Assembly (NCBI GenBank): GCA_964631865.1
Contig: CAZWAK010000008.1
Coordinates: forward strand, 23,066 to 87,065
From: JAFDVL01 sp964631865
GTDB lineage: Bacteria; Acidobacteriota; Blastocatellia; RBC074
Length of the DNA: 64,000 nucleotides
Reading direction: 5' to 3'
Shown: piece after piece, positions 50,518 through 59,222 of the stretch
Position numbering within the stretch: the stretch's first letter is position 1
Layout of the letters: each line of letters begins with the position of its first letter
The notes under the pieces: model-generated
The model's database searches: none
What the model was told of the DNA's origin: nothing
What the model saw: only the letters and a program-made list of their open reading frames with translations
Translations under genes and position numbers: made by a program

Positions 50518-52086
50518 TTAATGTTCCATCGGAAAGCCGAAGGCGTACAGCATGCCGTCGTGTGTGGTCAAATAAAACTGTCCCATCCCGCCCGACAACG
50601 CATTGCCGCGCGCAAACGATTTGATTGTCATGCCGCTGTTCCACAGTTCTTTGCCCGTCGTGCCGTCGAGCGCGTAGATCACGGCGGGCTTGGAACGTGC
50701 CGCGCGTTGGGCGGCAGTCACTTTGCTGTCATTCGTGCGGAATTCGCCGCTTGAGGTAGCGAACACGACGCCGTTGATAATCGTCGGCGTGAGCGGTGAC
50801 ACCAGTACGCGCGAAGTCCAACCGGGTTGCAACGACACGCCGCCGCCTTGCTCGACCGCTTTCCACGCCACGACGGCGCTGTCGGTCGCAGCCAATATCC
50901 ATCGGGTTCCGCTCGCATCCTGCCAACTCGCCAATGCACCCGGCGCGGCGTCTTTGCCCGCCGGAGTGGTCGCTACTGCTGCGGACAAATTCGCCGCATC
51001 CAGCAAATGCACGCTGCCGGTTTTGGTCGCGGCGGCGATCATCGTTTTGCCTTTGAATTCAAACACGACAGGCGATGAAGAAAATTGCTGTCCGCTCGCG
51101 GTGTACGCCCCCTTAGCCTGCAACGTCTTCGGATCAATCGCCGTCACACCGTTCGCGGTCGCCACGTAAGCCGTGCCGTCGCCGCCGAACGCTGCGCCGA
51201 CCGAACCAACAATGTCGCCCTTCCACGTCGCCGTCTGCTTCGCTTCAAAGTCGTATGCCCAGAGGCCATTCGCCACGCCGTTGCAGCTATTCGTCGTCAC
51301 GGCAAACGCTTTGCCGTTGACGATAATTAGCCCGTTGGCATTGGCTCCGGGCGGCAGGAATTTGACCGCCGGTTGAAATTCCTGGCCGCCGGACAAGTGC
51401 ATCGAATGCAGCATGCCATCGCTCGCCAGCGCATAAATCACTTGTGCGCCACCACCAAATCCTCCGCCCATCGGCGGCTGGTTCGGACGTGGCGGGGCTT
51501 GCTGTGCGGTGGGCGGCGGGCCGGGCGGCGGGCCTTGGCGCACGTCTTTCAAATTTGCTGCGCCTTCCCACGCTTCGCCGACAGTGCTTTTCGCAGGCGT
51601 ATTGCGACCGGGTCCGAAGCCGCCGCCACCGCCTGCTGCAATCATCGAAGTCGTCGGACGCACGATACCCGTCGTCATCCCGCCGGGACAGGCGAGCGTG
51701 CCTGCGCTGGCTGCGCTGCTGGTTGGCAGTTTCTTTTCGTATTCGAGACGCCCTAAATCGGTGTCAATCGTGATGATGTTATCGCCGCTGCCGCCGATAA
51801 AGCCGAGCATACGAAAACCTTTATACCCGATCAGCCGTTCGAGCGTCGCAGGTGTGCTCAGGTTGTTCAATTGGTTCGGCGTGTTCTTGAGTTTCAGTTT
51901 CCAAAGGAATTGCACCGCGTCGGGCTTGGCGACGGAATCCCTGTTGATTTTGCTGTCCACTTTGATCGTGGCCGTGCGTTGCGCGTCGGCATTGTCGGTC
52001 ATCCAATCGTTGCCGCCGCGCCCTTGTGCCTGCGCAGCGATGGCGCACACGAGAAAGCAAATCATCGTCGTGAAAATTCGTTGCAT
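50518..52086 (-). CDS. secreted PQQ-like beta-propeller protein
   Basis: 522 residues from ATG 52086 (MQRIFTTMICFLVCAIAAQAQGRGG), with AGGAG upstream; the signal peptide ends near AQA. Start and the preceding stop overlap as TAATG, so translation is coupled to the 53705 gene. The propeller blades carry PQQ-type repeats (VIYALASDGMLHSMHL, TAYVATANGVTAIDPKTLQAKG, TMIAAATKTGSVHLLDAANL, VIYALDGTTGKELWNSG). A low-complexity Gly/Pro linker (GPPPGPPPTAQQAPPRPNQPP) lies at about 190-245. It may be a non-catalytic partner of the upstream quinoprotein-like protein. Confidence 0.87.
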   Translation of the reverse strand: MQRIFTTMICFLVCAIAAQAQGRGGNDWMTDNADAQRTATIKVDSKINRDSVAKPDAVQFLWKLKLKNTPNQLNNLSTPATLERLIGYKGFRMLGFIGGSGDNIITIDTDLGRLEYEKKLPTSSAASAGTLACPGGMTTGIVRPTTSMIAAGGGGGFGPGRNTPAKSTVGEAWEGAANLKDVRQGPPPGPPPTAQQAPPRPNQPPMGGGFGGGAQVIYALASDGMLHSMHLSGGQEFQPAVKFLPPGANANGLIIVNGKAFAVTTNSCNGVANGLWAYDFEAKQTATWKGDIVGSVGAAFGGDGTAYVATANGVTAIDPKTLQAKGAYTASGQQFSSSPVVFEFKGKTMIAAATKTGSVHLLDAANLSAAVATTPAGKDAAPGALASWQDASGTRWILAATDSAVVAWKAVEQGGGVSLQPGWTSRVLVSPLTPTIINGVVFATSSGEFRTNDSKVTAAQRAARSKPAVIYALDGTTGKELWNSGMTIKSFARGNALSGGMGQFYLTTHDGMLYAFGFPMEH

Positions 52087-53705
52087 TACTTCGCTCCTTT
52101 CGCCGCCGTTTGCGTCGCGCCGCTCGCAATGCCGAAGCAGTATTGATAGCCGTCGAACGTGCTGATGTAGACTTTGCCGTTCGCCACCGACAGCCCACCC
52201 CAGTGATTCCACGAAGCGATGGCGTCGCCGCTGTTCCAAAGTTCTTTGCCCGTTTGCCCATCAAGCGCGTACAGCACAGCTTTCGTCGAACCCTTGATGC
52301 GATATTCGGCACGGTTGTACGCAAGGCCAATGTCGAAGCGCGCCTGATCGGTGTCTTCGCCGCTGCCGTATGCGAACACAACGCCGTTCGCAATCACGGG
52401 CGGTTCGCCGCGATCCATGTCGCGCGAAATCCAGGCGGGCGTCAGCCTTGGTTTGCCGTTTTTGTCATCGGTGACTTTGAAAGCCACGACGCCGCCTTTT
52501 TTGACGACGCCGTTTTCAATCGGCGCTTTGAATTTGGAATGCTTCGGCCCCCAGAACGGCGACAACGCCCAGCGCGTACCTTTCGCGTCTTCCCACGTCG
52601 CCAACGATCCCCAGACGCCAGCGGACGCGAAGTTCACTTCTTCGTTGCAATAGAGCGGCGTACGATAGAGCGGCGTGCGATGATCGTCACCGCCAATATT
52701 GCCAATTTCCATCAGATACATCACGCATTCCTTGCCGGAATCAATCATCAATTCTTTGCCCTTGTATTTGAAAATCGCGGGCGTGACTTGCATATCGAGG
52801 TCGCGTTTGAAAAGCCATTCGGCATTCGACGGGCCGTAGTAATCCACAAGTTCAGCCGCCTTCGTTTCGGGGTTTTGCCGCACGCCGATGATGCCGTTGC
52901 CATAGACGCCGTTTTCCGGGTTCCACGGGCCGTCACCCGTGCCGGTGTACATCACGCCGTTGCTGTCAATCGCGGGGCCGGTGCGCCCCCACATCCCGCC
53001 GCCGGCTGGCCCCCACGCGCCGACTTTGTTGGTCGCCAAGTCGTAGATGTAAACCATATTCGGATTGCCGCCGCAGCCTTGCGCCGTGTGCGTGTAGATC
53101 ACGTTGTTGCGCAGGTTCAGCGCATACGGTTTGCCGTTCGGCGGCATAAATTTCGCGGGTTTTTCGATCTCTTTGCCCGTCGCCAAATCTATGCGATGCA
53201 ACCTGCCATCCCACGCGGCGGCATAGACAATGTATTCGCCTGCGGCTTTGCCCGGCCCGATCACGGGCGTCGCGGTGATGCCGCCGGGACACAAAATCCC
53301 TGCGCCACGTCCGCCCGTCGCAGGCGGCGTCCAGGTGGATTCAAAATGCAGCTTCCAGAGTTGCGCGCCCGTGTCGGCATCCAGCGCGTACAGATTGTCG
53401 CTGACGCCTGTGACCAGCACGATTTGCTTCGGCCCGCTCGTCGTCTTAACGTTGCTCGCAATCAGCACGGGCAGCAGGTTGTGCATCTGGCGCGGCTCGT
53501 TATCGAGCTTCGTTTTCCAGAGCAACTTCATGTTTTTGACGCTGGTCGGGGAGAGGATCGTTTCATTCTTTTGCCAGCCCGTACGTTCGATGTCGCCGCC
53601 GTCTGTAAGCCAATCGGCGAGCTTGCTCTGGGCTGACGCGCCAGTTGTCAAGCAAGCCAGCGCCATCAACGCACCTGCCAGTCGGATAAACTTTTGCTGT
53701 CTCAT
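52086..53705 (-). CDS. secreted quinoprotein-like (PQQ beta-propeller) protein
   Basis: 539 residues from ATG 53705 (MRQQKFIRLAGALMALACLTTGASAQS), clear signal peptide. The blades show the tryptophan-docking style of PQQ enzymes (DNLYALDADTGAQLWKLHFESTW, IDLATGKEIEKPAKFM, VLYALDGQTGKELWNSGDAIASWNHWGGLSVANGKVYISTFDGY). The usual disulfide and heme c motif (CxxCH) of quinohemoproteins is not seen. An exported oxidoreductase or binding protein; the substrate is not identifiable. It is coupled to the gene at 50518. The GCCACGCAG/CTGCGTGGC hairpin at 53772-53797 lies in its leader. Confidence 0.87.
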   Translation of the reverse strand: MRQQKFIRLAGALMALACLTTGASAQSKLADWLTDGGDIERTGWQKNETILSPTSVKNMKLLWKTKLDNEPRQMHNLLPVLIASNVKTTSGPKQIVLVTGVSDNLYALDADTGAQLWKLHFESTWTPPATGGRGAGILCPGGITATPVIGPGKAAGEYIVYAAAWDGRLHRIDLATGKEIEKPAKFMPPNGKPYALNLRNNVIYTHTAQGCGGNPNMVYIYDLATNKVGAWGPAGGGMWGRTGPAIDSNGVMYTGTGDGPWNPENGVYGNGIIGVRQNPETKAAELVDYYGPSNAEWLFKRDLDMQVTPAIFKYKGKELMIDSGKECVMYLMEIGNIGGDDHRTPLYRTPLYCNEEVNFASAGVWGSLATWEDAKGTRWALSPFWGPKHSKFKAPIENGVVKKGGVVAFKVTDDKNGKPRLTPAWISRDMDRGEPPVIANGVVFAYGSGEDTDQARFDIGLAYNRAEYRIKGSTKAVLYALDGQTGKELWNSGDAIASWNHWGGLSVANGKVYISTFDGYQYCFGIASGATQTAAKGAK

Positions 53706-53895
53706 TTTGAGAAGACTCCCTGTTAATAGTTGGAAGGCCATGACCTTCAATGAACTTGAATGATCTTCGAAGCCACGCAGCAGAACCCCTGCGTGGCGAA
53801 AACTATGAGAATGCGCTTGGTATTTTTGCTATGACTACAAACGCGCGATGAGGTGCCCGCGTTACATCTTTGCCATTTTTTCGTGTGCGCCCCCA

Positions 53896-55083
53896 TCAAT
53901 TTTTGGGCGGTGGCGCGGCATCCAGTTTCTGCTTCGTCGCTTCGTTGCGGGAAAAGCCCATACCACTACCGGATTGCAATTTCTGCTGTCGCACGCGCTG
54001 GTATTCGGCGAACGCTTTTTGCTGTTCCGCCGAATTGCTTAACGCGCGGTAAGCCTGCGCCAATTGAAACCAGGTGACTTCGTTGTTCGCGTTCAGGGCG
54101 AGGGCTTTGCGCAAGTGCGGCAATGCCTGCTCCGCCTGGCGCAACGACACCAGCGTGCGCCCCAACCCGACCAACGCTTCTTCAAAATCGGGGTAATGCT
54201 TGACCGCTTGTGCAAACAACGCCGCGGCACGATCAAAGCGCGCCGCCTTGCGATGCAATTCGCCCGCTTCATACGCGGCGTTGGCATTCGTCGGATCAAG
54301 CTGTAATTCCTGCTCAAACTCCTGCAAGGCTGCGGTTTCGGCGTTGGCATCCTGCGCGGCGCGCGCGAGTTGCACGCGACCAAGGCGGAAGTGAATGCCG
54401 GGATGTTGCGGATTCGCTTTCAAAACCTCACGGTACGCGCCGAGCGCCGAATCCCAATGCCCCTGACTTTCGTGCGCTTCGCCCACCGCCAATTGCAGCC
54501 AGAACGAATCGGGCGCGACCTGTTGCAGTTTGAGCGCCGACAGGTATGCAAAATTCGCAAACAAGCGGCTGGCGTGATAAAGAATTTCCGGGTCTTTCGG
54601 ATACAACCGCGTCAACTCTAATGCAACCTCGACGGCCTTATCGTCTTGCTGCAAGCCAGTAAAAGCGCGTTGCAGTTGCAAACCGCTGGAACGGCGCAAC
54701 GTCGCGTCTTTGGTTTGCTTGAAGCCTTTTTGTAACGCGGGCAGGGCTTCCTGCCATTGACCAAGTTCAGACAACGACAGCGCCAATAACACATCCAGAT
54801 TCGGCAGCGTCGGTTTGAGTTTCAGAGCTTGTTTGAGGCACGGAACGGCCTGTTCAAATTTCCCGGCTTGATGATAGATCAAGCCCAATCGCGCGTGGAT
54901 TTCAGCGATACCGGGAGCCAGTTCGCGCAGCTTCTCGAAGGCTTGCGCGGCCTCGTCGTACCGCTGTTCGGCCAACGCCTTTTCACCTGCCTGGGCATAT
55001 CGTTGCAGTAACGCTTCGTTGCCTTGTTGCGCCAGCACTGCGCCAACACTCAGGCAAAGCAACAACCCTATTCGGTACAGCAT
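53896..55083 (-). CDS. exported TPR-repeat protein
   Basis: 395 residues, GAGGAG before ATG 55083 (MLYRIGLLLCLSVGAVLAQQ). Nine or more TPR units run the length of the mature protein (AEIHARLGLIYHQAGKFEQAVPCLKQALKLKPTLPNLDVLLALSLSEL; NANAAYEAGELHRKAARFDRAAALFAQAVKHYPDFEEALVGLGRTLV). It lies downstream of the TonB receptor with an intrinsic terminator between them, so its expression may depend on read-through or its own promoter. A periplasmic scaffold for the receptor/PQQ group is likely (inference). Confidence 0.88.
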   Translation of the reverse strand: MLYRIGLLLCLSVGAVLAQQGNEALLQRYAQAGEKALAEQRYDEAAQAFEKLRELAPGIAEIHARLGLIYHQAGKFEQAVPCLKQALKLKPTLPNLDVLLALSLSELGQWQEALPALQKGFKQTKDATLRRSSGLQLQRAFTGLQQDDKAVEVALELTRLYPKDPEILYHASRLFANFAYLSALKLQQVAPDSFWLQLAVGEAHESQGHWDSALGAYREVLKANPQHPGIHFRLGRVQLARAAQDANAETAALQEFEQELQLDPTNANAAYEAGELHRKAARFDRAAALFAQAVKHYPDFEEALVGLGRTLVSLRQAEQALPHLRKALALNANNEVTWFQLAQAYRALSNSAEQQKAFAEYQRVRQQKLQSGSGMGFSRNEATKQKLDAAPPPKN

Positions 55084-55095
55084 GGAGTTCTCCTC

Positions 55096-55139
55096 AAAAA
55101 ATTCCCCGCCAGAGCAAAGTACGCTGGCGGGGAGTTTTT
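55096..55139 (-). terminator. intrinsic terminator between TonB receptor and TPR genes
   Basis: TCCCCGCCAG (55103-55112) and CTGGCGGGGA (55124-55133) form a 10-bp GC-rich stem with an 11-nt loop. On the minus strand it is followed by TTTTTT at once, then by the GAGGAG ribosome site of the TPR gene. Confidence 0.9.
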
Positions 55140-55160
55140 CTCAACTCGGCACCAGGAATA

Positions 55161-58100
55161 TCACCAAACCAGCTTGGCTCCTAGTTGGTTGATGCGGGCG
55201 GCACGGGTACCCAGAATCTGTCCGACCCGTGAATCTGCGACGTTCCGCACCGGGACGCCCCATTGTGTGTGATTCCAGGCATTGAACGACTCGAACCGGA
55301 ATTGGAAGCTCAAGCGCTCCGTAATGGTGAAGTTCTTGAACAACCCCGTATCCCAGTTGTGAATGCCCGGCGCACGCAGGATGCCGCGCCCGGAAGTGCC
55401 GAGGAAGCCCGCGGCAGGTTGTCTGAAAGCGGACTTATCAAACCACTGTGCCTGGGTCTTGAGCAGTTTCGGCGTTCCGATCAAATCGGCCCGATTCGTC
55501 CCAAACGTATCGTTCAAGCCGCCGACATCCTGCGCGGTGATGGACATCGGGAAGCCGCGCTGGAACGTGGCAATCGCGTTCACCTGCCAGCCCCCAAGCA
55601 AGACATCAACCGCTTTGTGCATATCGCCACCATATTTCTTCCCTCGTCCGACAGGCAGTTCGTACACAAAACTGCTGACCAAGCGGTGATCCACGTCAAA
55701 CTCCGAACGTCCTCGGTCACGACGAATATCACTGTTGTCCAGGAAGCCCTGCCATCCGGCGACATCGTTCCCGATACCCGCGGCAGCAGATTTATTATCA
55801 ATGCTCTTGGCCCAGGTATACACGGCAGTGAAGAGCAGCGAGTTGCTGCGATGTTCCACTTTGGCATTGAAGGCGTTATAGCTGGAATTCCCTGACCAAT
55901 CGCTGTCAATGTAAGTGGCGAAGTTCACGAAAGGTCTTCTCGCCAAAACGGGGCAATCGCCGACGGTGGGGGTCGCCGCACAGACCGCTGGATTGGAAGG
56001 CTTCCGGGCCTGAGCAATTTGACGCCGCATCAACAAATGCGTGCCTTTGGAACCGATGTAGTTCAGTTCAAGGGTCGTGTTCGTGGTGAGCGAACGTTGG
56101 ACGCCGAGTGACCATTGCTGGACATACGGGTTTTTGGGTTCCGGCGACATGCTCACCGCGAGGAAGGTATTGGCGGCAGGAGTCGCCACCGGCTGACCGG
56201 CGAAATTCGGGAACATTTGATTCGTGGTCAGCAAGTTGGATTGCCCAATGCTCTGGATATAATTCCCACGGCTCACATACGGGAAGATGTCCGCCGCTCC
56301 GTCAATTTCACGCCCTTCAGCAGAATCAAAGAAGATGCCGTAACCGCCACGCACCACCGTCTTATCATCACTGAACGGACGGAAGGCAAAGCCCAGGCGT
56401 GGGGCAAAGACTTTCTTCGGTGAATCAGCCGGATTGCGACGACCAGCAAATTTGTAATAGCTCTGATCGCCCACGATTCCTTTATCCACCAAAGTCTTGT
56501 CTGCCACGAGCAAACCACCGCGCGGATTCGACAAATCACGCCAGCCCATGCGGTCGTTGGTTTCAGTCGGAATCGTGCGGAAGTCGTAGCGCAGTCCGAG
56601 GTTCAAGGTCAGACGTGAATTGACTTTCCAGTCGTCCTGAAAATAAGGCGCGAGGTAGAAGAAGTTGAATTCACGCGGATTGCCGGTCTTGCCCGCGACG
56701 CTGAAGCCTGCCGGTTGGAAGACGCTCGCGCCGGAGAAGTAACCGAGCAAAAAGTCCGCAATCGCATGATCGCGAGTCGTGTTGCCGGTGAAAAAGCCGC
56801 TGAACGTGAACTGACCGAGGAAGTCATTCGCCAGATCGCGTTGCAGCGACCATTGGCGAATGTTCACGCCGAAGTTCATCGTGTGACGACCACGAATCCA
56901 GGTTGTCGTATTGCTGATGTCAATCATCGGCTGATTGCTGGATTGAAAATCATTCACGGCGCTGCCACCACCGGAAAGACCTGCGCCGACGCCACCAAAA
57001 CCAACTGCCGGATAGGAACGCTGAATGTCCGGCAGGCCAGTAAAGACGCCTGTCAACTGCAATGGATCAATATCCGATTGCGGCGCGGTTGCGCCGTGCT
57101 GAACGGCGAGTGCTTCCACATAGCCGAAGCGGAATTGATTGACGAAATTGGAACTGAAGGGAATCGTATGCGAGACCTGCCAGTTCTTGGTCTGCTGCAC
57201 GAAGAACACGTCGCCGAGTTCGGTCGTGTTTCCGATGGCGGTGTTCGTGTAATCAGATTGCGTGTAACGTCCAAACACCGTCCCGAAGCGACCCAATTGT
57301 TGATCGCCGCGAACCGTGTACTGATACTGATCCAACGGCAAATTCCGCTGCCGAATATAGTTGCCGCCCGTACCCGTGAAATTGGGCGCGGGGAAAAACT
57401 TCGCCGTGGCGAGTCGTGCCAGCCGCGAGAAACGATTGGCGGGAATCGTGTTGTTGGCAAAAGGCTGTCCCGTCAACGGGTCAGTAATCGTCGAGGTGAA
57501 CCGCCCCGCTAATTGATCGGGCGTGGGGACAATCAGCAAGTCCGCGATGCCTCTGATTTGCTTGAACTTTTCATAGTTCACCAGCCAGAACGACTTGTTG
57601 CGTCCGTCGTACACCTTCGGAACCCACACCGGGCCACCAGCGACGAAACCATATTGGTGTTGCCGCAGCTTGGGCTTTCTAATGGGATTGGTGGGAGTGC
57701 TTCTGGCGTTATTGAAGAACGTATTGGCGTCAAAAGCATCATTGCGACCAAACCAGAAGGCGGTTCCGTGTAAATCATTCGTCCCCGTCTTGCTCACGAT
57801 GTTGACCTGATTGGCGCTGAAGCCATATTCCGCCGAGTAAGTTCCGGTTTGTTCCTTGAACTCCTGAATGGCGTCAATGGAGAGGATGGCGGCGGGTGTT
57901 CCCAGCGCCGTATCCGTGTTCGAGGTGCCGTCAATCAAATAGTTATTCGAGGTGGGGCGTGCGCCGTTGATGCTGATGGCGTTGCCTGCGCCTTGCCGCA
58001 TCCCGCCTTGCTCACCACTTGTCTCGACCGTGCCGCCGTTGAGAAAGAGCAGCGACAGGAAGTTGCGTCCGTTGAGCGGCAATTGCGTCACTTGCTTTTG

Positions 58101-58517
58101 TGTGATCGTTTGCCCCATCGAAGCCGTTTCCGTATCAAGCGTAATGGCTGCGGCCTGCACATCCACAGTCGCGCTGACATCACCGACCTTGAGATCAAAA
58201 TCTACGCGGACGATTTTGTCTACCGTAAGTGGAATTCCGGTTTGCTTGGAGGTGTTGAAGCCTTGCTGGGTAATAGTCACGGTATAACTGCCGACCGGCA
58301 ACAAGGGAAACACGTAGGTTCCGGCTTCGGTGGTCGTGGTCTCACGTGAGAAACTCGTGGCTTCATTGGTCACTGTCACTTTGGCATTGGCTAACACTGC
58401 GCCGCTGGAGTCTTTCACCGTTCCGGTGATTTGCCCCGTGGCCGTCTGCGCCTGCACCAAACTGTTCAGTCCCCATAAAGCAACAAGTAAAGTGACGAGT
58501 CTGAATGTTTTTTGCAT
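55161..58517 (-). CDS. TonB-dependent receptor with carboxypeptidase-regulatory-like domain
   Basis: 1118 residues from ATG 58517 (MQKTFRLVTLLVALWGLNSLVQAQ), AAGGAG upstream; the longer frame to 58625 is not needed. Residues about 25-110 are the regulatory-like Ig fold (GQITGTVKDSSGAVLANAKVTVTNEATS...YTVTITQQGF). Then comes a plug domain (ITQKQVTQLPLNGRNFLSLLFLNGG...GNAISINGARPTSNNYLIDGTSNTDTALG) and a C-terminal outer-membrane barrel rich in aromatic strands (RLTLNLGLRYDFRTIP, ELNYIGSKGTHLLMRRQI, FQFRFESFNAWNHTQWG). This Oar-like layout is very common in acidobacteria. It probably takes up or senses polymers or cofactors; the substrate is unknown. The leader to 59222 holds three palindromes. 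Confidence 0.93.
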   Translation of the reverse strand: MQKTFRLVTLLVALWGLNSLVQAQTATGQITGTVKDSSGAVLANAKVTVTNEATSFSRETTTTEAGTYVFPLLPVGSYTVTITQQGFNTSKQTGIPLTVDKIVRVDFDLKVGDVSATVDVQAAAITLDTETASMGQTITQKQVTQLPLNGRNFLSLLFLNGGTVETSGEQGGMRQGAGNAISINGARPTSNNYLIDGTSNTDTALGTPAAILSIDAIQEFKEQTGTYSAEYGFSANQVNIVSKTGTNDLHGTAFWFGRNDAFDANTFFNNARSTPTNPIRKPKLRQHQYGFVAGGPVWVPKVYDGRNKSFWLVNYEKFKQIRGIADLLIVPTPDQLAGRFTSTITDPLTGQPFANNTIPANRFSRLARLATAKFFPAPNFTGTGGNYIRQRNLPLDQYQYTVRGDQQLGRFGTVFGRYTQSDYTNTAIGNTTELGDVFFVQQTKNWQVSHTIPFSSNFVNQFRFGYVEALAVQHGATAPQSDIDPLQLTGVFTGLPDIQRSYPAVGFGGVGAGLSGGGSAVNDFQSSNQPMIDISNTTTWIRGRHTMNFGVNIRQWSLQRDLANDFLGQFTFSGFFTGNTTRDHAIADFLLGYFSGASVFQPAGFSVAGKTGNPREFNFFYLAPYFQDDWKVNSRLTLNLGLRYDFRTIPTETNDRMGWRDLSNPRGGLLVADKTLVDKGIVGDQSYYKFAGRRNPADSPKKVFAPRLGFAFRPFSDDKTVVRGGYGIFFDSAEGREIDGAADIFPYVSRGNYIQSIGQSNLLTTNQMFPNFAGQPVATPAANTFLAVSMSPEPKNPYVQQWSLGVQRSLTTNTTLELNYIGSKGTHLLMRRQIAQARKPSNPAVCAATPTVGDCPVLARRPFVNFATYIDSDWSGNSSYNAFNAKVEHRSNSLLFTAVYTWAKSIDNKSAAAGIGNDVAGWQGFLDNSDIRRDRGRSEFDVDHRLVSSFVYELPVGRGKKYGGDMHKAVDVLLGGWQVNAIATFQRGFPMSITAQDVGGLNDTFGTNRADLIGTPKLLKTQAQWFDKSAFRQPAAGFLGTSGRGILRAPGIHNWDTGLFKNFTITERLSFQFRFESFNAWNHTQWGVPVRNVADSRVGQILGTRAARINQLGAKLVW

Positions 58518-58839
58518 TCGTTTAGCTCCTTTCAGAAAAAGGTAAAGGCGGAGGCAATGGAACCTCCCCACAAAAATTTTTGTTTTTTCAGGAAAGATTG
58601 GTGGAAATACTACCCCACGCAGCAAGTCCTTATCTCACCACAGAAAAAGAACTCGTGACCGCAAACCCTGATGGGGCTTGGCCTAAGTACGCCAGGGGAA
58701 GCCTGGAGGAAAGTCCAAAGAAATCTGGAGAAGTCAGAGACCCTGCACCTGACCAGGGCTATCTGACTTGCTCAGACCTTTCCAGGCTGTCCCAAACGTT
58801 CCTGGACTTACTTAAACCACAATGAACCCGCTGGCCTTA

Positions 58840-58853
58840 CGCAAAGCTTTGCG
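58840..58853. promoter_or_regulatory. 14-bp perfect palindrome CGCAAAGCTTTGCG (candidate operator)
   Basis: Upstream of the TonB receptor gene, in the 705-bp gap 58518-59222 that shows no gene. The regulator at 59223-60368 is the nearest DNA-binding protein. Operator status is inference. Confidence 0.4.
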
Positions 58854-58906
58854 CACGACCAGTTCATCCCCAGCATTATGTATTCGTTCTTCGTAAGTTA
58901 ATTTAA

Positions 58907-58924
58907 CTCTGTCTGGAGACAGAG
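58907..58924. promoter_or_regulatory. 18-bp palindrome CTCTGTCT-GG-AGACAGAG
   Basis: Arms of 8 bp are perfect, same gap as the other two palindromes. A candidate operator or RNA stem. Confidence 0.35.
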
Positions 58925-58979
58925 GCGTTGCTCAGCACCAACGATTTCTAACGACAAATTATTGAGCGTAAAACAATGA

Positions 58980-58994
58980 CACGCATTATGCGTG
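58980..58994. promoter_or_regulatory. 15-bp palindrome CACGCAT-T-ATGCGTG (candidate operator)
   Basis: Perfect 7+1+7 palindrome, about 230 bases beyond the 3' end of the regulator gene and 460 bases upstream of the TonB receptor start. The AT centre between GC-rich arms resembles LacI- or IclR-type sites in shape only. Confidence 0.4.
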
Positions 58995-59222
58995 GAAGAA
59001 CAAGAAAAGCAACGGGAAATATTGCCCGCCTGTCATATTTCACGATGCGGAACGCTTTCTATATTTTTCCAGCCAGTTAAGAGAACTCTTGCATAATTAC
59101 ACTATGGCCTTCATTCCGCTCTCAGGAACAGTCGCGCTTGTTCGTGGCCCCGCCTGACGCCGGGAAAGGCGCGAACGGCAGGGCGTTTTATGGAGCGAAG
59201 CGGGAGGAGTGGCGTTGTCAGA

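Noticed and set aside
52110..53636. 508-residue plus-strand open frame
   Set aside because: Antisense to the quinoprotein-like gene, with no motif.
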